This document shows, in pieces, positions 19,766-31,115 of a stretch of 31,404 nucleotides of DNA. The stretch spans positions 1 through 31,404 of the forward strand of contig LSSN01005905.1 of NCBI GenBank assembly GCA_001970855.1, in the 5' to 3' direction. Made by a program: the position numbers and the translations under genes. Every line of letters starts with the position of its first letter. The stretch's first letter is position 1. The stretch is from Smittium culicis (Eukaryota; Kickxellomycota; Harpellomycetes; Harpellales; Legeriomycetaceae). Under the pieces are notes generated by a model. That model did not search any database. It was not told the origin of the DNA and saw only the letters and a program-made list of their open reading frames with translations.

Positions 19766-22753
19766 ATGAGCTTTAACCTCCAGCGTACCTTCGAAGATCT
19801 CTTAAAGCCCCCCACCCATCTCCAAAAGCTAATTGGTATACCCCTTTATCTTTCTATCCACTTTTAGCTCTTTTTTACCATTCATTCATCTTTTACTTTC
19901 AACTACTTACATATCATACTCTTATTTATATCAATTATCCTCCAACTTCAGATCAAGCTTGCAGTGTCGATAGAACCCGTCCCGACTTATCCCTAAACTT
20001 AGAAATTTGCGATTATGTCAATAGAAAAAAAGCAAACAAGTATTGTCCATCACTCCTCTTCCTCCATATCTCCCCCCTCCTTCATTATACTCACCTATAA
20101 TTTTTATACTATAACTTATAATTTATAGCCCACACGAAGCTGTATTCTCCTTACTACCATACATAAACTCCAGAATCCCTAAACAAGCCCTAATAGCTCT
20201 AAACGTATACTCATTCTTATTCTACTTACGCCCCCCCCCCTCCCTCCTCCATCTCCTCACACATACTCTTTCTTGCATTATTACTATTCTTATTAACATT
20301 CAAAATTTTACCTCTTTTTAGTTACTCGACAATCTAGTTAAAAACTGTGGCCATGCTGTTCACTACCAAATTGCCAGCAAAGATTTTTTAAACCAACTTG
20401 TCAGGCGCTTCCCGGAATTTCAACCTGTAACTAATCCCCTCATTTCTCTTCTCCACCCTCTCTTTTATTTAATCGATATAACTCACTTACCTCCTCCCAC
20501 CCCCCCTTCTTTTATATATAGAGCACTTCAAACCCCGTCCAACAAAAAATCCTTGAAATGCTCCAAGAATGGCGCTTCTCCTTATGTGAAAATTCCCGCT
20601 ACAAAGAAGACTTGACCAAAATTAAAGACATGTGCAACCTACTACAGCGCAAACACTGGAGACTACCCAAACCCTCCTCAAATAATACCGCCGTCATTCT
20701 CGGCCCCCAAAACGTACCCTTTCTCCCCCTACCTCTCCCCCCTCCCCTTACTATCCAACCTTTTTTTTTGCATTTCCTAACCTTACTGTTTTTGCATCTA
20801 GACTATAAGATCTCAATCTGAACTAGAAAACGAAGACTTGGAAGCCATGCAAGCCGTAAACTTTCCTCATAACCTCCCCTCCTCTCTAATAATTCTCCCT
20901 ACCTTCTAATCATATCCCCTCATCATCTTTACCCTATTCTTACCTGATTTTGCATATTCATTTATCTTTTCACCAGAAACTTCAAGAATTACTCAGACGT
21001 GCCACTCCCCACGATTTAAGAGAAGCCAACAAACTTGTCAAAATTATCACTGGATATGTAACTTTTTCTACTCTTCCATTTTCCTCTCTAGCTTTTATTC
21101 GTCCTCTTTCCCCTCTATCTTTTATTCTTCCCCTTTCCCCTCTCCCCTTCCCCCCTCCAACTAACTCTTCCTTTCTTTTCTTTCTTCTCCTTTGCTTGTC
21201 TGTAGGAACGGTCTTCAAACAAGTATGACTACGATAAACAATTCTCTGACGAATTGGATGCCCTTGAAACTAAAGTTGAACTTTTAAAAGAAATGATCTC
21301 TGTTCTAGAAGTCGGCGAATACTTGGACGAAACTGGAATGGTATTCCTTCTTTTTTTTTCCTTTTCATGTTATACCCCTATTACTGTTTATTTCTTCCTT
21401 ACACGCAACCTTTATCTCATTTATAAACCCCTTCCCTCCATTTTAAATTTATTTAGAGCCTATTATCCGCTTGTATCTCTAACGTAAACAAAATTAGACA
21501 ACTAACTGCTAATTATAAAGATGCTCTTGAAACCCTCGAAGTCGATGGCACCCAAGAAGACTCTGAAGAATATTGCAAGTTCTCCTCTACTACTATCTCA
21601 TCCCACCCTCCTCAACCTTATTTTTTTTACTTTTACTTAAATTGCTTAGCAATTTTATACTACCCATCAAAATATCTTTTACTCACATCACAAAATATTT
21701 ACCATTCAATTGCACGTATATTATCTAACTTTAAAACTTACTTTTTATTATCTAGACTTATACAATAGACTCCATAATCTTCACTCCTCGCTAATAGAAG
21801 TCATCCAAGCAAACAATGACTTGGAAAACGGTATCAAGCCTGTATTCAAAGAGTAAACCACTTATTCGCTCAATAAATTTAATTGCTTCTCCATTTCCTT
21901 AATTTACTTTTCTATCCATACTTTGAATATATATTAATCTTATACTTCTATATTAATTTTTGACCTTTATATTTCACAGATCCGACGACAGTGACCAATT
22001 CCTTATCCAACTTGGCGATAATGATGATGACCTCAATAGCAACCAAAATGGAAATGCTGATCTTATTTCCTCACCATCTAACCAAAACGAAAAAAGTAAT
22101 CTTCATTTTTTTATATTACACCATATCTATAGACCATAATATCTTATTCTAACATTTCTTTTTTCATTTTTAGAAAATCCATTAAATGATCTTTTGGGTC
22201 TTGACTTCAATGTAAGCTTTTTTCTTTGTTTTAAAATCTTGTTTAACTTTTAGCTCACTGAATTTATTTATTCGCAAAATTCGATAAAAATAACTTTTTT
22301 TTTCTATCTTTTGATCGTTCCACGTAGACTAATCCTGTGGTATCTACAATAAATAAGGCTAACAGCCAACCATTCAACCTCCAGCCTACTAACGCTCCAA
22401 TGTGGAACCAATCTGGCAGCCTTCAAAACTTATCTGGAATGACATCCACCCCAACTCCATCTCAAACACAACAAATGCCATCAACATCAACATCAACATC
22501 AGCGTTCAACCATCCAGCACCAACACCTGCAACCAGCTTGTACGCCCCAAAAGCTCAAAAAGCACCCGCAAAACCAAAGGACTTGTTTGATTTTAGCGAC
22601 ATGATGAACACCAGCGTATTATCTGCAAAATCTGCGCCATCCAGCCAACCTAAACAGCCCTCTACCAACCTACAAGCCACCAACCAAACACATCAAAACG
22701 CAAGCTCTCTAAATACCAGCAACCAAGATACCGATAGTTTAATCGATTTGTAA
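19766..22753 (+). CDS. GGA-like VHS-GAT clathrin adaptor without ear domain
   Basis: Monomeric adaptor that links cargo and Arf/ubiquitin to clathrin at the trans-Golgi or endosome. Thirteen exons: 19766-19835, 19952-20039, 20129-20204, 20322-20426, 20522-20713, 20802-20855, 20977-21057, 21206-21340, 21457-21574, 21756-21852, 21980-22095, 22174-22211, 22328-22753; 531 aa. VHS domain at about 10-155 with LNLEICDYVN, ALNLLDNLVKNCG, FLNQLVRRFPEF and SRYKEDLTKIKDMCNLL, which are GGA-type signatures. GAT three-helix region at about 185-330 with KLQELLRRATPHDLREANKL (Arf-binding helices). An acidic hinge (340-375), NPLNDLLGLDF, KDLFDFSDM and a terminal LIDL look like clathrin/adaptor-binding motifs. 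No gamma-adaptin ear follows; the frame stops at LIDL. Intron 9 uses a GC donor (21575). Introns are markedly C/T-rich. Confidence 0.88.
21575..21755 (+). other. GC-AG intron of the GGA-like gene
   Basis: Donor T|GCAAGT, acceptor TTATTATCTAG. The nearby GT (21579) gives an in-frame stop (CTT ATA CAA TAG), whereas the GC donor joins EEY to YLYNRLHNLHSSLIEV, which continues the GAT helices. GCAAGT is the usual context for GC donors. Confidence 0.75.
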
Positions 22754-23058
22754 TTGATATAAAACAAACATTCGCCCAAACAAACTAAAAAACAATTTTA
22801 TAACCCCCCATATCCCTCTTTTTTCACTCTATTATTGGGGGAATTTTTCTTTTTAAATATAATAATATTCACATTAAAAAAAAAATTGATTAACAGTTAC
22901 TATTTCATTCTATTAAAAATTAATACAAACGGGAGACCCTATCTAAAAATCACGAAAAATAAGCATAACAGTACATATTTTGTTAACTTGAGTACAGAAA
23001 AAAAAAAAAATAATATAAAAAAAGGTGTATGAAAAAATAATTTTTTATGGCTTGATGT
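22754..23058. other. Convergent spacer
   Basis: Tail-to-tail space between the GGA-like gene and the DUF1746 gene. AT-rich with A-runs; the ORF across it is accidental. No sequence encoding a missing GGA ear is seen here. Confidence 0.55.
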
Positions 23059-25016
23059 TCAGTTGTAGTTGATTCTGCGGATGATTTGCGACCAGCTAAT
23101 ATCCGAGATTATAGGAAACTGGTCGTTTGAGGCGTGCAAGCTGTTTGCTTGATAACCCGACGCCTCGTCTATATCGTGGTTGTGGAAAGTTGTCGGGCCT
23201 TCATTACCGCGGCTCGCAGCAGCTGCGTTAGCATTAGCACTAGCATTAGCATTCTCATCAGCTGCCGCGTGCATCGGTGGTTGTCGCTGTGACAGTAGTT
23301 GTGATCGTGATCGTGATTGGTGCTGTGGCTGTGGCTGTGTGCCGGTGCTGGTTTTAGTAGCGGCGTTGGTGGCGATGCTTAGCGGCAGGTCGGTGCTGCT
23401 GCTCAGCGTGTTCAGCAGGTAGCAGTCCGCAGCGCCGCTGCCAGTATCGGAAAAGCTTGTGTACGCGCTCGGCAAGTTGCGTTTCGGCGCTGTTGCTGGT
23501 TGGTGGCTCGGCGCAGAGCTGCCTTTTTGATGGAAGTTTGGGAAGAGCCTGCTGGCTAGGGCTGCTGCTGCTGGCTGCGCCGATGGCGGAGCGTTGGAGC
23601 CGCGCGAGTTTTGATGTTGCGAAATGTTGCCGATGCCGTTGCCACTATCGATATTCACTGTTGTTGACCGCGTTGATCTGGGCGCATCAAAGTGCTCATG
23701 TGCGCTAGTATTAAAGCTGCCTATACTGCTGCCCCCGGTTCTTCTTGGCTCTCCTGCTACATGTGGATCCACAGGCGATGTTTCTGCACTGGTTGCTGTT
23801 GTTGATACAACTGCTTCATCTATCTTTGAGCAATCTAGAGCGGTGTTACCGGCGGCTTTGCTTGAAATTTCACTGCTATTCCTGTTACTTGTACCACTCG
23901 AAATATTTTTTACGTTTGGCAAGCTTGTGCTGCTTCTACCACTTGAATTGGCTCTCGAGTGAGTGGAGGATGATGCGCTAAAAGAAAATGTTGGGTTTAA
24001 TGACGGTGCTAGTATTTCAGAAGCGTTTCTGTTTGCTTGACTAAGGCTTTCGGATCCACTTCTGTTGCTGCTATTAATGTTTCTGCTTTCGTTTCTAGAA
24101 TTGAAATTGTAGATGGCACCACTATTATTATTGCTAGCAGCTGGAACACTGCTGAATGGCGCCAAAAATCTCAATAAGCTAAATGCTCCCTGATGTTGCT
24201 GTTGCTGTTGTGTTTGTTGAGGCTGATGGTCAGCAGCTTGTACTTCGCCATTTTGATCAAATGTATGGTTTTCAGCATCACTACTTACTCCTGAGCTAGC
24301 CCCACTAACTCTGGTTGTATCAGAAGGAACAGCGGGTTGCGTTTCAACGGCTGTGTCATTATCATTGCCTCGAGACCAGTAAGAAAAGTTCATTGGGGGA
24401 TTTTCAGGATTTTGTGGAATTGTTAGGACATAAAACGCCTGTAATAAACACGTAAGAACGTCAAAAGTCAATATTTTGTAGATGTTAATAGGCTCTAGTT
24501 AAGAAAAAAAATTCAATAATAAAAAAAATTAATAAACAACCAAAATAAATTGAACTTTTCAGGATTTAATTAAATTCTATATTAATCCATAGTGAAAATA
24601 CCAGAGCCTATAAAATCGAGATATATTCCAATCGATGGTGCTATCAACGCATGCTGTAATAATGATAGAATTAATATTACTGCAACTGTAGATATCATGG
24701 CTTTTCCACTAAATCTATTTGAGCCTGACCTCAGTGCCTAAATATTAAATAAAAATCCCAAAAAATGAAATTATTAAGCTAAAAAGTATTCTTGGAAGCA
24801 AGATAAGATAATTCGTATACTATATTAACTATTATGATTTTAATTGAGAGGATGGGTTACCGATTGTATATACAATCTTATTCCAAAAGTTAATAAATTG
24901 GAGTCGTAAAAATACAGGATTGCGTAATTTATTCGAATGAGCGAATCTATATCTGAGTAAAAATCAACGCTGAGCTTGTGTTTTAAGCGTTCTTTGTATT
25001 CTTCGCTGTCTGACAT
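23059..25016 (-). CDS. DUF1746 fungal membrane protein with low-complexity tail
   Basis: Three exons, 25016-24861, 24737-24602 and 24494-23059, 575 aa. The N-terminal 130 residues match the fungal DUF1746 pattern: DIDSLIRINYAILYFYDS, a break after RLYIQS, a hydrophobic helix (STVAVILILSLLQHALI), then YLDFIGSEP followed by KILTFDVLTCLLQAFYVL. Three or four membrane segments are likely. The rest (about 145-575) is Ser/Asn/Gln/Ala-rich with a poly-Gln tract (around 195-207), repeated Asn-Ala units (NANASANANAAAA) and Thr/Ser runs, ending SWSQIIRRINYN. The biochemical role of this family is not known to me. Splicing of exon 3 at 24495 was chosen because it restores SEPINIYKIL; the alternative CAG at 24446 would delete the third helix and break phase. 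Next upstream gene on the same strand is PIG-T, 752 bases away. Confidence 0.75.
24185..24235 (-). repeat. CAG/CAA tract encoding poly-Gln
   Basis: Inside the DUF1746 gene; in the coding direction reads as Gln codons with His/Pro/Thr breaks. Such tracts vary in length between strains. Confidence 0.7.
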
Positions 25017-25767
25017 TCTTTTAATGTTAATACACGCTTGTTTTTTTTGTATTTTTTTTTTTGAAATTCTCTAACAAAAGAACTACTTTAAATAGACTTT
25101 GATTTACAATTCCAATTTTTCTTATTAAATCTTCTATTATTGGAGAATCTACAGGGCTGATAAACTATTGTGGATCGAAATTGATGTACTTGAAAACTGA
25201 ATTGATGATTTCTAAAATGTTTATTACAGTATTAAAATATATTTAGTATATATGATTGTGAATGCGAAAAATGACTAAAAATAGAGAATCTCATAAATAA
25301 GAAATTAGGGATACGAGTCATAAAAAAAGGATTCTAATCTAATCGTTTAATAGCAAAGATGAAATTAGAAAATAATTTTAACTTTGTTGGCTTTTTTATT
25401 AAACTGAATTCCTAAACCAAATTCTTTCATTAAATGGATTGGCCAATAAAATTCTAAACACATACTATTTAATCGGAAACCAATTAGCTAACAATTAGAA
25501 TTTTCTATATTCGTTTGTATAAAAAGATTAATTCGACGAATTGATTATTAGCACTATTTATTTTAGCAATTTATACTTGTATCGCTTATCATAGTTAATA
25601 CTAAAAAAAATTATTACAATTAAAAACATAGTTAGATTTCTCAAAAATCTGGAGAGGAAATCAATAGCCTAATAAGCCTTTAAAAAATGGTAAAAAAGAA
25701 ACACGAATTTTCAAGCCATGTAGTAATATTAATATTGTTTAAAAAAGTACAGGCAAGCCTTGGAATA
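25017..25767. promoter_or_regulatory. Spacer with palindromic CCAAT pair
   Basis: Promoter side of the DUF1746 gene and 3' flank of the PIG-T gene. ATTGGCCAAT at 25438-25447 is a perfect palindrome holding two overlapping CCAAT boxes, about 420 bases before the DUF1746 start. A T-rich run at 25040-25062 lies just upstream of the start. The short plus-strand ORF over 25687-25872 is antisense to the last PIG-T exon and is not a gene. Confidence 0.45.
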
Positions 25768-28450
25768 TTATTCTTTGTCGTAAACAAACTCTTTAGAAAC
25801 CAGAGCAAATATTCTCCCAAAGTAAAGTGCCAACACAGTACATGTAAAAGTGATCACATTGTATGGCATTGAAAAATCTGGTGTTGGAAGAGATGCCATA
25901 AACAGCTCTGAATATACTCTTACTCTACACTCGCTTGGTCTATAAAGGGAAACGCAAAATTATAAAAGTAAAACATAGTTAGATTAATACAAATGAAATA
26001 AAGTATGAAACGATATCTCTATATACAAAAATTATAAAAATAGTAAAATCATATATTGCTTTAATGCTTACTCTTCACTATAAAAAATTCTTTTTGTAAG
26101 GCAAGAGAGGGTGTTTTTATTATTCTTCGCTGATTTATCTTCGGTTTCTACAAATTCTAAAACCGTAGGTCCGATATTAAAACCTCTGTTAGCGTCTGGG
26201 GGATGTTCCGCAAGTTTTAAAAATACTCTATCAAATTCATAAGATATTGTAGTTGTTGAATGTGCAGGAAACTCGATAATAAACTCCATTAAAGACTGTC
26301 TTGCTCTTGATAAAGATGGAGTTAAATTCATCTTAAGAAACTCTAAAAAACCACATTAAATAAAAAAAAATTTTTATTTTTCAAATACATTAGGGTTATA
26401 AAGATTTGGAAATTTTAGCTTACTATTTTCTAGCGGCTTGAGCTTATGATCAAGTGATTTAATCCTCAAAGTATGATGATAAACTTGCAAAAACCATGGA
26501 ACGGATTCAAATACTGTGGCAACTTGTGGAGAATTTGATTCATTGTTTACTATTATTTGTACTCCTCCACTAACACCGGGTTTTCCGGTTGCGAAGCGAT
26601 GAATGCTTAGATCTGGTTTAGTTGGCTTTATTATCCTAGAATCTTTTTGCAGAAAATAAAAATTTCAAAAAGTTTATTTTAGCAATGAATTTTTTGGTGT
26701 AAATAATTTATATCTACCTTTGATACTCCCTAGCTTTAAAGATATTTTTTGATCTAATACAGATATTGAATAAAAAAACTCGTTTAAATTAAATTTGAAA
26801 AAATAAGCAAAGAAATAAAAATAAACTGTTACCTATATTTTTCAAAAGATCGTATTCGTATATCTGGTAATTGGAGATGTTTGGTACTTTTTTAATGTTT
26901 GTAGTTTCAAGTCTAGCATCGTAAATATCAGAATCCAACATAAAGTGCAGTTTACTGCTGCGAGATGAAGAACAGGACGCAGATAACTCGCGATCAAATA
27001 TTTTATGTGTATCTAGCTCTAATCAGTTAATCGTTATAAATTAATACTCAAATTATATATAAAAACATGCTCTCGTAGAAAATAATAAAAATAGACGGAA
27101 TGACTATGGTAAAAAAAAGTAGTACCATTATTAAAATCTCTACGCTTTAAAACTGCTGTAATGGATTGCTTATATTCCCATACTTTAACTTTACATTCTT
27201 TATCCTTAATACATAAACGATATCAATAATGTTATACAGAAATTAGCAAAAAATAGAGAAAAAATCATTAGATGTACATGAAATTCAATTGATTGAAATA
27301 GTATTTGGAATGAGTACTTACTAAGCAAATAGAGTTAAATGAGATGGTCATTGAATAATACCTGGAGTCCAAAAGTTTGTGTGGATTAAGGAATTGGGAA
27401 ATTCCAGCCTAAAAAGTTTATTTAATATAAAAATATATCTTGATATTTAAAACAAAACATAATGTAACAAAAAAAAAATTGATAGAAAGGAATTTAAAGT
27501 TTTACGAAATCATGTAAAATAAAATTACTTTATTCTGGCATGGTAATTGCTTTATGAAAGGTGTTAAATTTTCTGTGCAAACGTTCTCCCTAGGTAGGTA
27601 TGCATATATCTGATCACTTGTGCTACTACTGGAATTATAAAGTAAGCCTGGCATTAATATTTCATCGTGCGAAATGCGATTTTTAGAGTTTTGTGTAAAG
27701 CTAAAGTTGGGTTCAACAGTAGTTTTTTCATCTGCCTGATTTAATGAAGCACAAAAAATTCCTGAAAGAGTATTAATTAATCCTTTCCACTGCACGCCCT
27801 TTTCTCTAACATTATAGAAAAAAATTATTCAAAAAATACTCTTTGCCTTAGATTGGAAACAAGATCCTATATTATATTTTGATAATTAAGAAACTAAATA
27901 TCTTACTCTTTTGAACCGTCAAAAACTCCTAAAATCTCAGCTCCTGTTCCTGCATGGTTTGATGGCGAATAACCAAATTCTTCAACGTTCCACTTACCCT
28001 GAGAAAAGGTTAAATCAAAGGATCTTATTTTATACCTTTGTACCATTTCTCCTATTTGCCTGGGAAACAATCTGTAATGCTGGCCTATAAAATTTATTTT
28101 ATTTATTTTTTCGATAATAGAATCATTTTGAAAAGTAGTTGGGAAACGACATACAAAATAAATAATAGATCTTTTACTAAAAGGTAGGACTAGAAATATT
28201 ATTTACCATCTTCAGGTGTTTCAAAAGATTTTGTTGTGTTAATTAGATATTCAAAGTGTAGCAAGACATTGCTAAATAGATTATCTGGGTTGGAGCTGGC
28301 TTTTTGTGAAGACTGGATTGGTTTAATTAGCAAGTTTTCGAAATACTGATCATTATTCAGGGTAAAAGAGGTGCTATGAGTGTATACAAGATTTAGTAGC
28401 AGAATTAAAAAAAACTTATAAGCTTTGGATATATAATTCCGCATTGTCAT
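25768..28450 (-). CDS. GPI16: GPI transamidase subunit PIG-T/GPI16
   Basis: ER membrane subunit of the complex that attaches GPI anchors to proteins. Ten exons: 28450-28207, 28084-27907, 27805-27529, 27408-27322, 27204-27126, 27018-26833, 26753-26718, 26642-26424, 26342-26072, 25939-25768; 582 aa, near the human 578. A signal peptide (about 1-26, FFLILLLNLVYTHS) is followed by LLHFEY, HYRLFPRQIGEM, LTFSQGKWNVEEFGYSPS and GIFCASLN. LPRENVCTENLTPF holds Cys217, equivalent to the Cys that forms a disulfide with the protease subunit PIG-K/GPI8. VPWFLQVYHHTL, FLKMNLTPSLSRARQSLMEF, HPPDANRGFNIGP and LPTPDFSMPYNVI are family hallmarks. A single TM helix (about 551-573) precedes a short cytosolic tail (SKEFVYDKE). 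Every intron is GT-AG; exon 7 is only 36 nt. The acceptor before exon 5 (ATTAAG) lacks a pyrimidine tract. Confidence 0.93.
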
Positions 28451-28618
28451 TATATCTATATTGTTTATAAAAGATAGTTAAGCTAAGAAGTATTTACTTT
28501 TTCTTAAATCTCATTAAAATTAGACATAACTTTCGTATTTACTTATTCATTCAGCAATTTGACATTCAAGAATGTTGATTCGATATCATTTCTCTAAAAT
28601 CCAAAAAAAAGTAGCTCT

Positions 28619-28701
28619 ATTGGCTAACTGATAACAAATAGCTTAATCGATAGGAATAATTCAGCGAATAATAACAAGCTGTTTCTGATAGTTTAGCCAA
28701 T
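28619..28701. repeat. Inverted repeat with CCAAT boxes upstream of PIG-T
   Basis: Left arm 28619-28644 and right arm 28676-28701 are imperfect inverted copies (20 of 26 positions), with a perfect outer ATTGGCTAA/TTAGCCAAT and inner AGCTT/AAGCT. Each outer end is a CCAAT box, 169 and about 245 bases before the PIG-T start. It could be a paired regulatory site or a small foldback remnant. Confidence 0.6.
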
Positions 28702-31070
28702 TGGTATCATGGCTTTAGCAAAAATTACATGTAATTGTTTTTACAATCTTTTATAGATCTAAAGAATTTTTCAAGGTTGTAGCAAGTAAACTACAAAGTA
28801 ACACGCATATTTTGAAATAGATATTAAGACAAAGGTAAATAACAGAGCAGTATTTATACTTGAATATAATTCATATGAAAGAATAAGCGAAATTAAGCAC
28901 AATGATTAGTATTTAAAAATATTATAAAAATTCATTATATTTGTGATAAAGTTATAAAAAACTTTTTTATAGTCAAACTGAATTTTTATTTTAATAATTT
29001 ACATACGCCTATTAATAATATATGTTTCCAAATAAAACAATAAAATCAATGAATTCTTTAATATTTTTATATAAAATTAAATGAATCTTTTTAAATTTAT
29101 AAATATGGTCAAAATTGAAAAATTACACTTACAAGTTGAAAAATGGCGAAAAAATATCCCGTTATACTATTTTTGAATAAAATAAAACATGGTTATCTTT
29201 TGGTATTAAAGATTTCCCTAAAAATTTTCTACTTGTCTGATAAATTGTTGTAAATAATAGATTAAATTTAATTGAATCATAGATAAGTTGTACAATGTAC
29301 TTTAATTAAACCTAGAATTTGAATTTTTTTTCTTCAGAAATGTATATTTTAGTTACTAGATAAACTCTATATTCGTATTTTATTTGGAATTTTATTCTAG
29401 TTCCCAATAGTTAGATTAATTAAAAAATGCATTGTTTCAAGCATCTGAGAAATAAAATTTAGAATTTTTTTAATTTTTTACTAATTTTATACCAGTAAAA
29501 TAAATGCGAGTATTTTCTATAAAGAATTAACTAATTCTTTGCTTATATCAATTAAAACTCCCAAATTTATTAAATAAATTACAGATACATTTTTATAATT
29601 AATTTGTAGTAGATAATAATTATCTATCTTATACAGATGAGCATTTTAATAATAGCTTTATAAAAATAAAATAAAGGATTTTTTTCTTTATTACTAAATA
29701 AAAATATTTTGTATTTAGTATGAGTTATTATATTTATAAATCGGAAAATTTTATAAAAATAACAATTGATTAAAATTTAATCAAATATTTTGATTAAAAA
29801 TATTGGTTTTACTCATAAAATTTTATTGCTACTGAAAAAATTATTTAAGAATCTACTTTGAAATATTATTCAGGCTTTGAATCAGGAAATATTTATTCTT
29901 ATAAAAAAAAACTACCAAAATTAAAATAAATTATTCACTTTTTATTATTCCCTAATTAGCTATCTTATTTTGCAAAATAAATTGATAATTAAATTTTTTA
30001 CATTTTCGAATATTATAATTTTTCAAAATATAAGTATGATTTTTATTTTAATTTAATTTAATTTTATATCTTTCAATTATAACAAATATCGATTTATTTT
30101 TTGTGATTATAAAATTTTATCATAATAAAAATTATTTAAATAGGATAAAAGTTATATTATATTTGTAATTACACTAGAGCTTAGATATAGTCAACATATT
30201 TTACCATCACAGTCTGACATTCAGTAAAATAGCAGAAAGAAAATATACTGTTTTTTGATATTTTAACATTATTATTATTTTTTTTCATTTTCATTTTATT
30301 TTTGCAAGTCTTTGAACTGTACATCGGTATTATTGGTTTTTATAGCCTTTTATTAATAATTTGATATTAATATAAACTTATCGGACCTCTAATTATTATA
30401 TGCTCAAATTTACCTGTCTCATAATGTAGTTAATTTTTTTTTATTTGAAGGATATTGGACGTATTTTCAGCTACATCAGTATTGGAATTTAGATATATGG
30501 GGTTCTTAAAAAAGACAGCACTTTTAGGCAAAAAAGAGTTACGGTGTAAAAATATCAAATTATAAACTTGCCAATAATTAATGATTAGTGTATGAATAAT
30601 GATTACTACTAAATATCTGGAAAAAATATGACTTTAATTATTTTTCTTGTAAAAATAAAATTCCCTGAAAAAAAAATCACAAATCAAATCGTCAATTTAT
30701 TTTTTTTTTATCAATAGTTTTACAGTATTTCGTTCATGTAAAAAAAGAGCTGGTAAAATTGGGTTAAAGTGCAAAAAAGAATGTAGTAACATATCAGCAA
30801 TAAATATATAGTGTACATAAAAAAGTTATAATGTATAACTATAACATATCAGATGAAAAGTATATGTATATACTATAAAAAGTTAAAAAAAAGTAAAAAA
30901 GCAAAAATCAGCTTACAGCGTACTATGCTGGTGATATATTTTTTTTTGCAAAAAAAACGTAAAAAACAAAAAAATAGTATTGTACATAAAATTCAACTAG
31001 AAAAAACATCTGATACTCAGAATTATCAAATTCGAGCTAGAAAGTGTATAAAATGATATCAGCAAAATTT

Positions 31071-31115
31071 CGCCGGTTTTCGCCGGTTTTTCATAAAGTG
31101 AAAAAACCAGCCAAT
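31071..31115. promoter_or_regulatory. CGCCGGTTTT tandem pair plus CCAAT box
   Basis: CGCCGGTTTT occurs twice back to back at 31071-31090, a GC-containing island in an A/T desert, followed by AGCCAAT at 31109-31115. The arrangement suggests regulatory sites for a gene to the right of the window; no start codon with coding sequence follows within it. Confidence 0.35.

Noticed and set aside
23180..23981. Plus-strand frames of up to 112 codons opposite the DUF1746 gene
   Set aside because: Leu/Ala/Cys-rich shadows of the repetitive Ser/Asn/Ala/Gln codons on the minus strand; no start context, splice pattern or family.
24446..24471. CAG at 24446 as acceptor of the last DUF1746 exon
   Set aside because: It would break phase with exon 2 and remove the third hydrophobic helix; the TAG at 24495 keeps frame and the family pattern.
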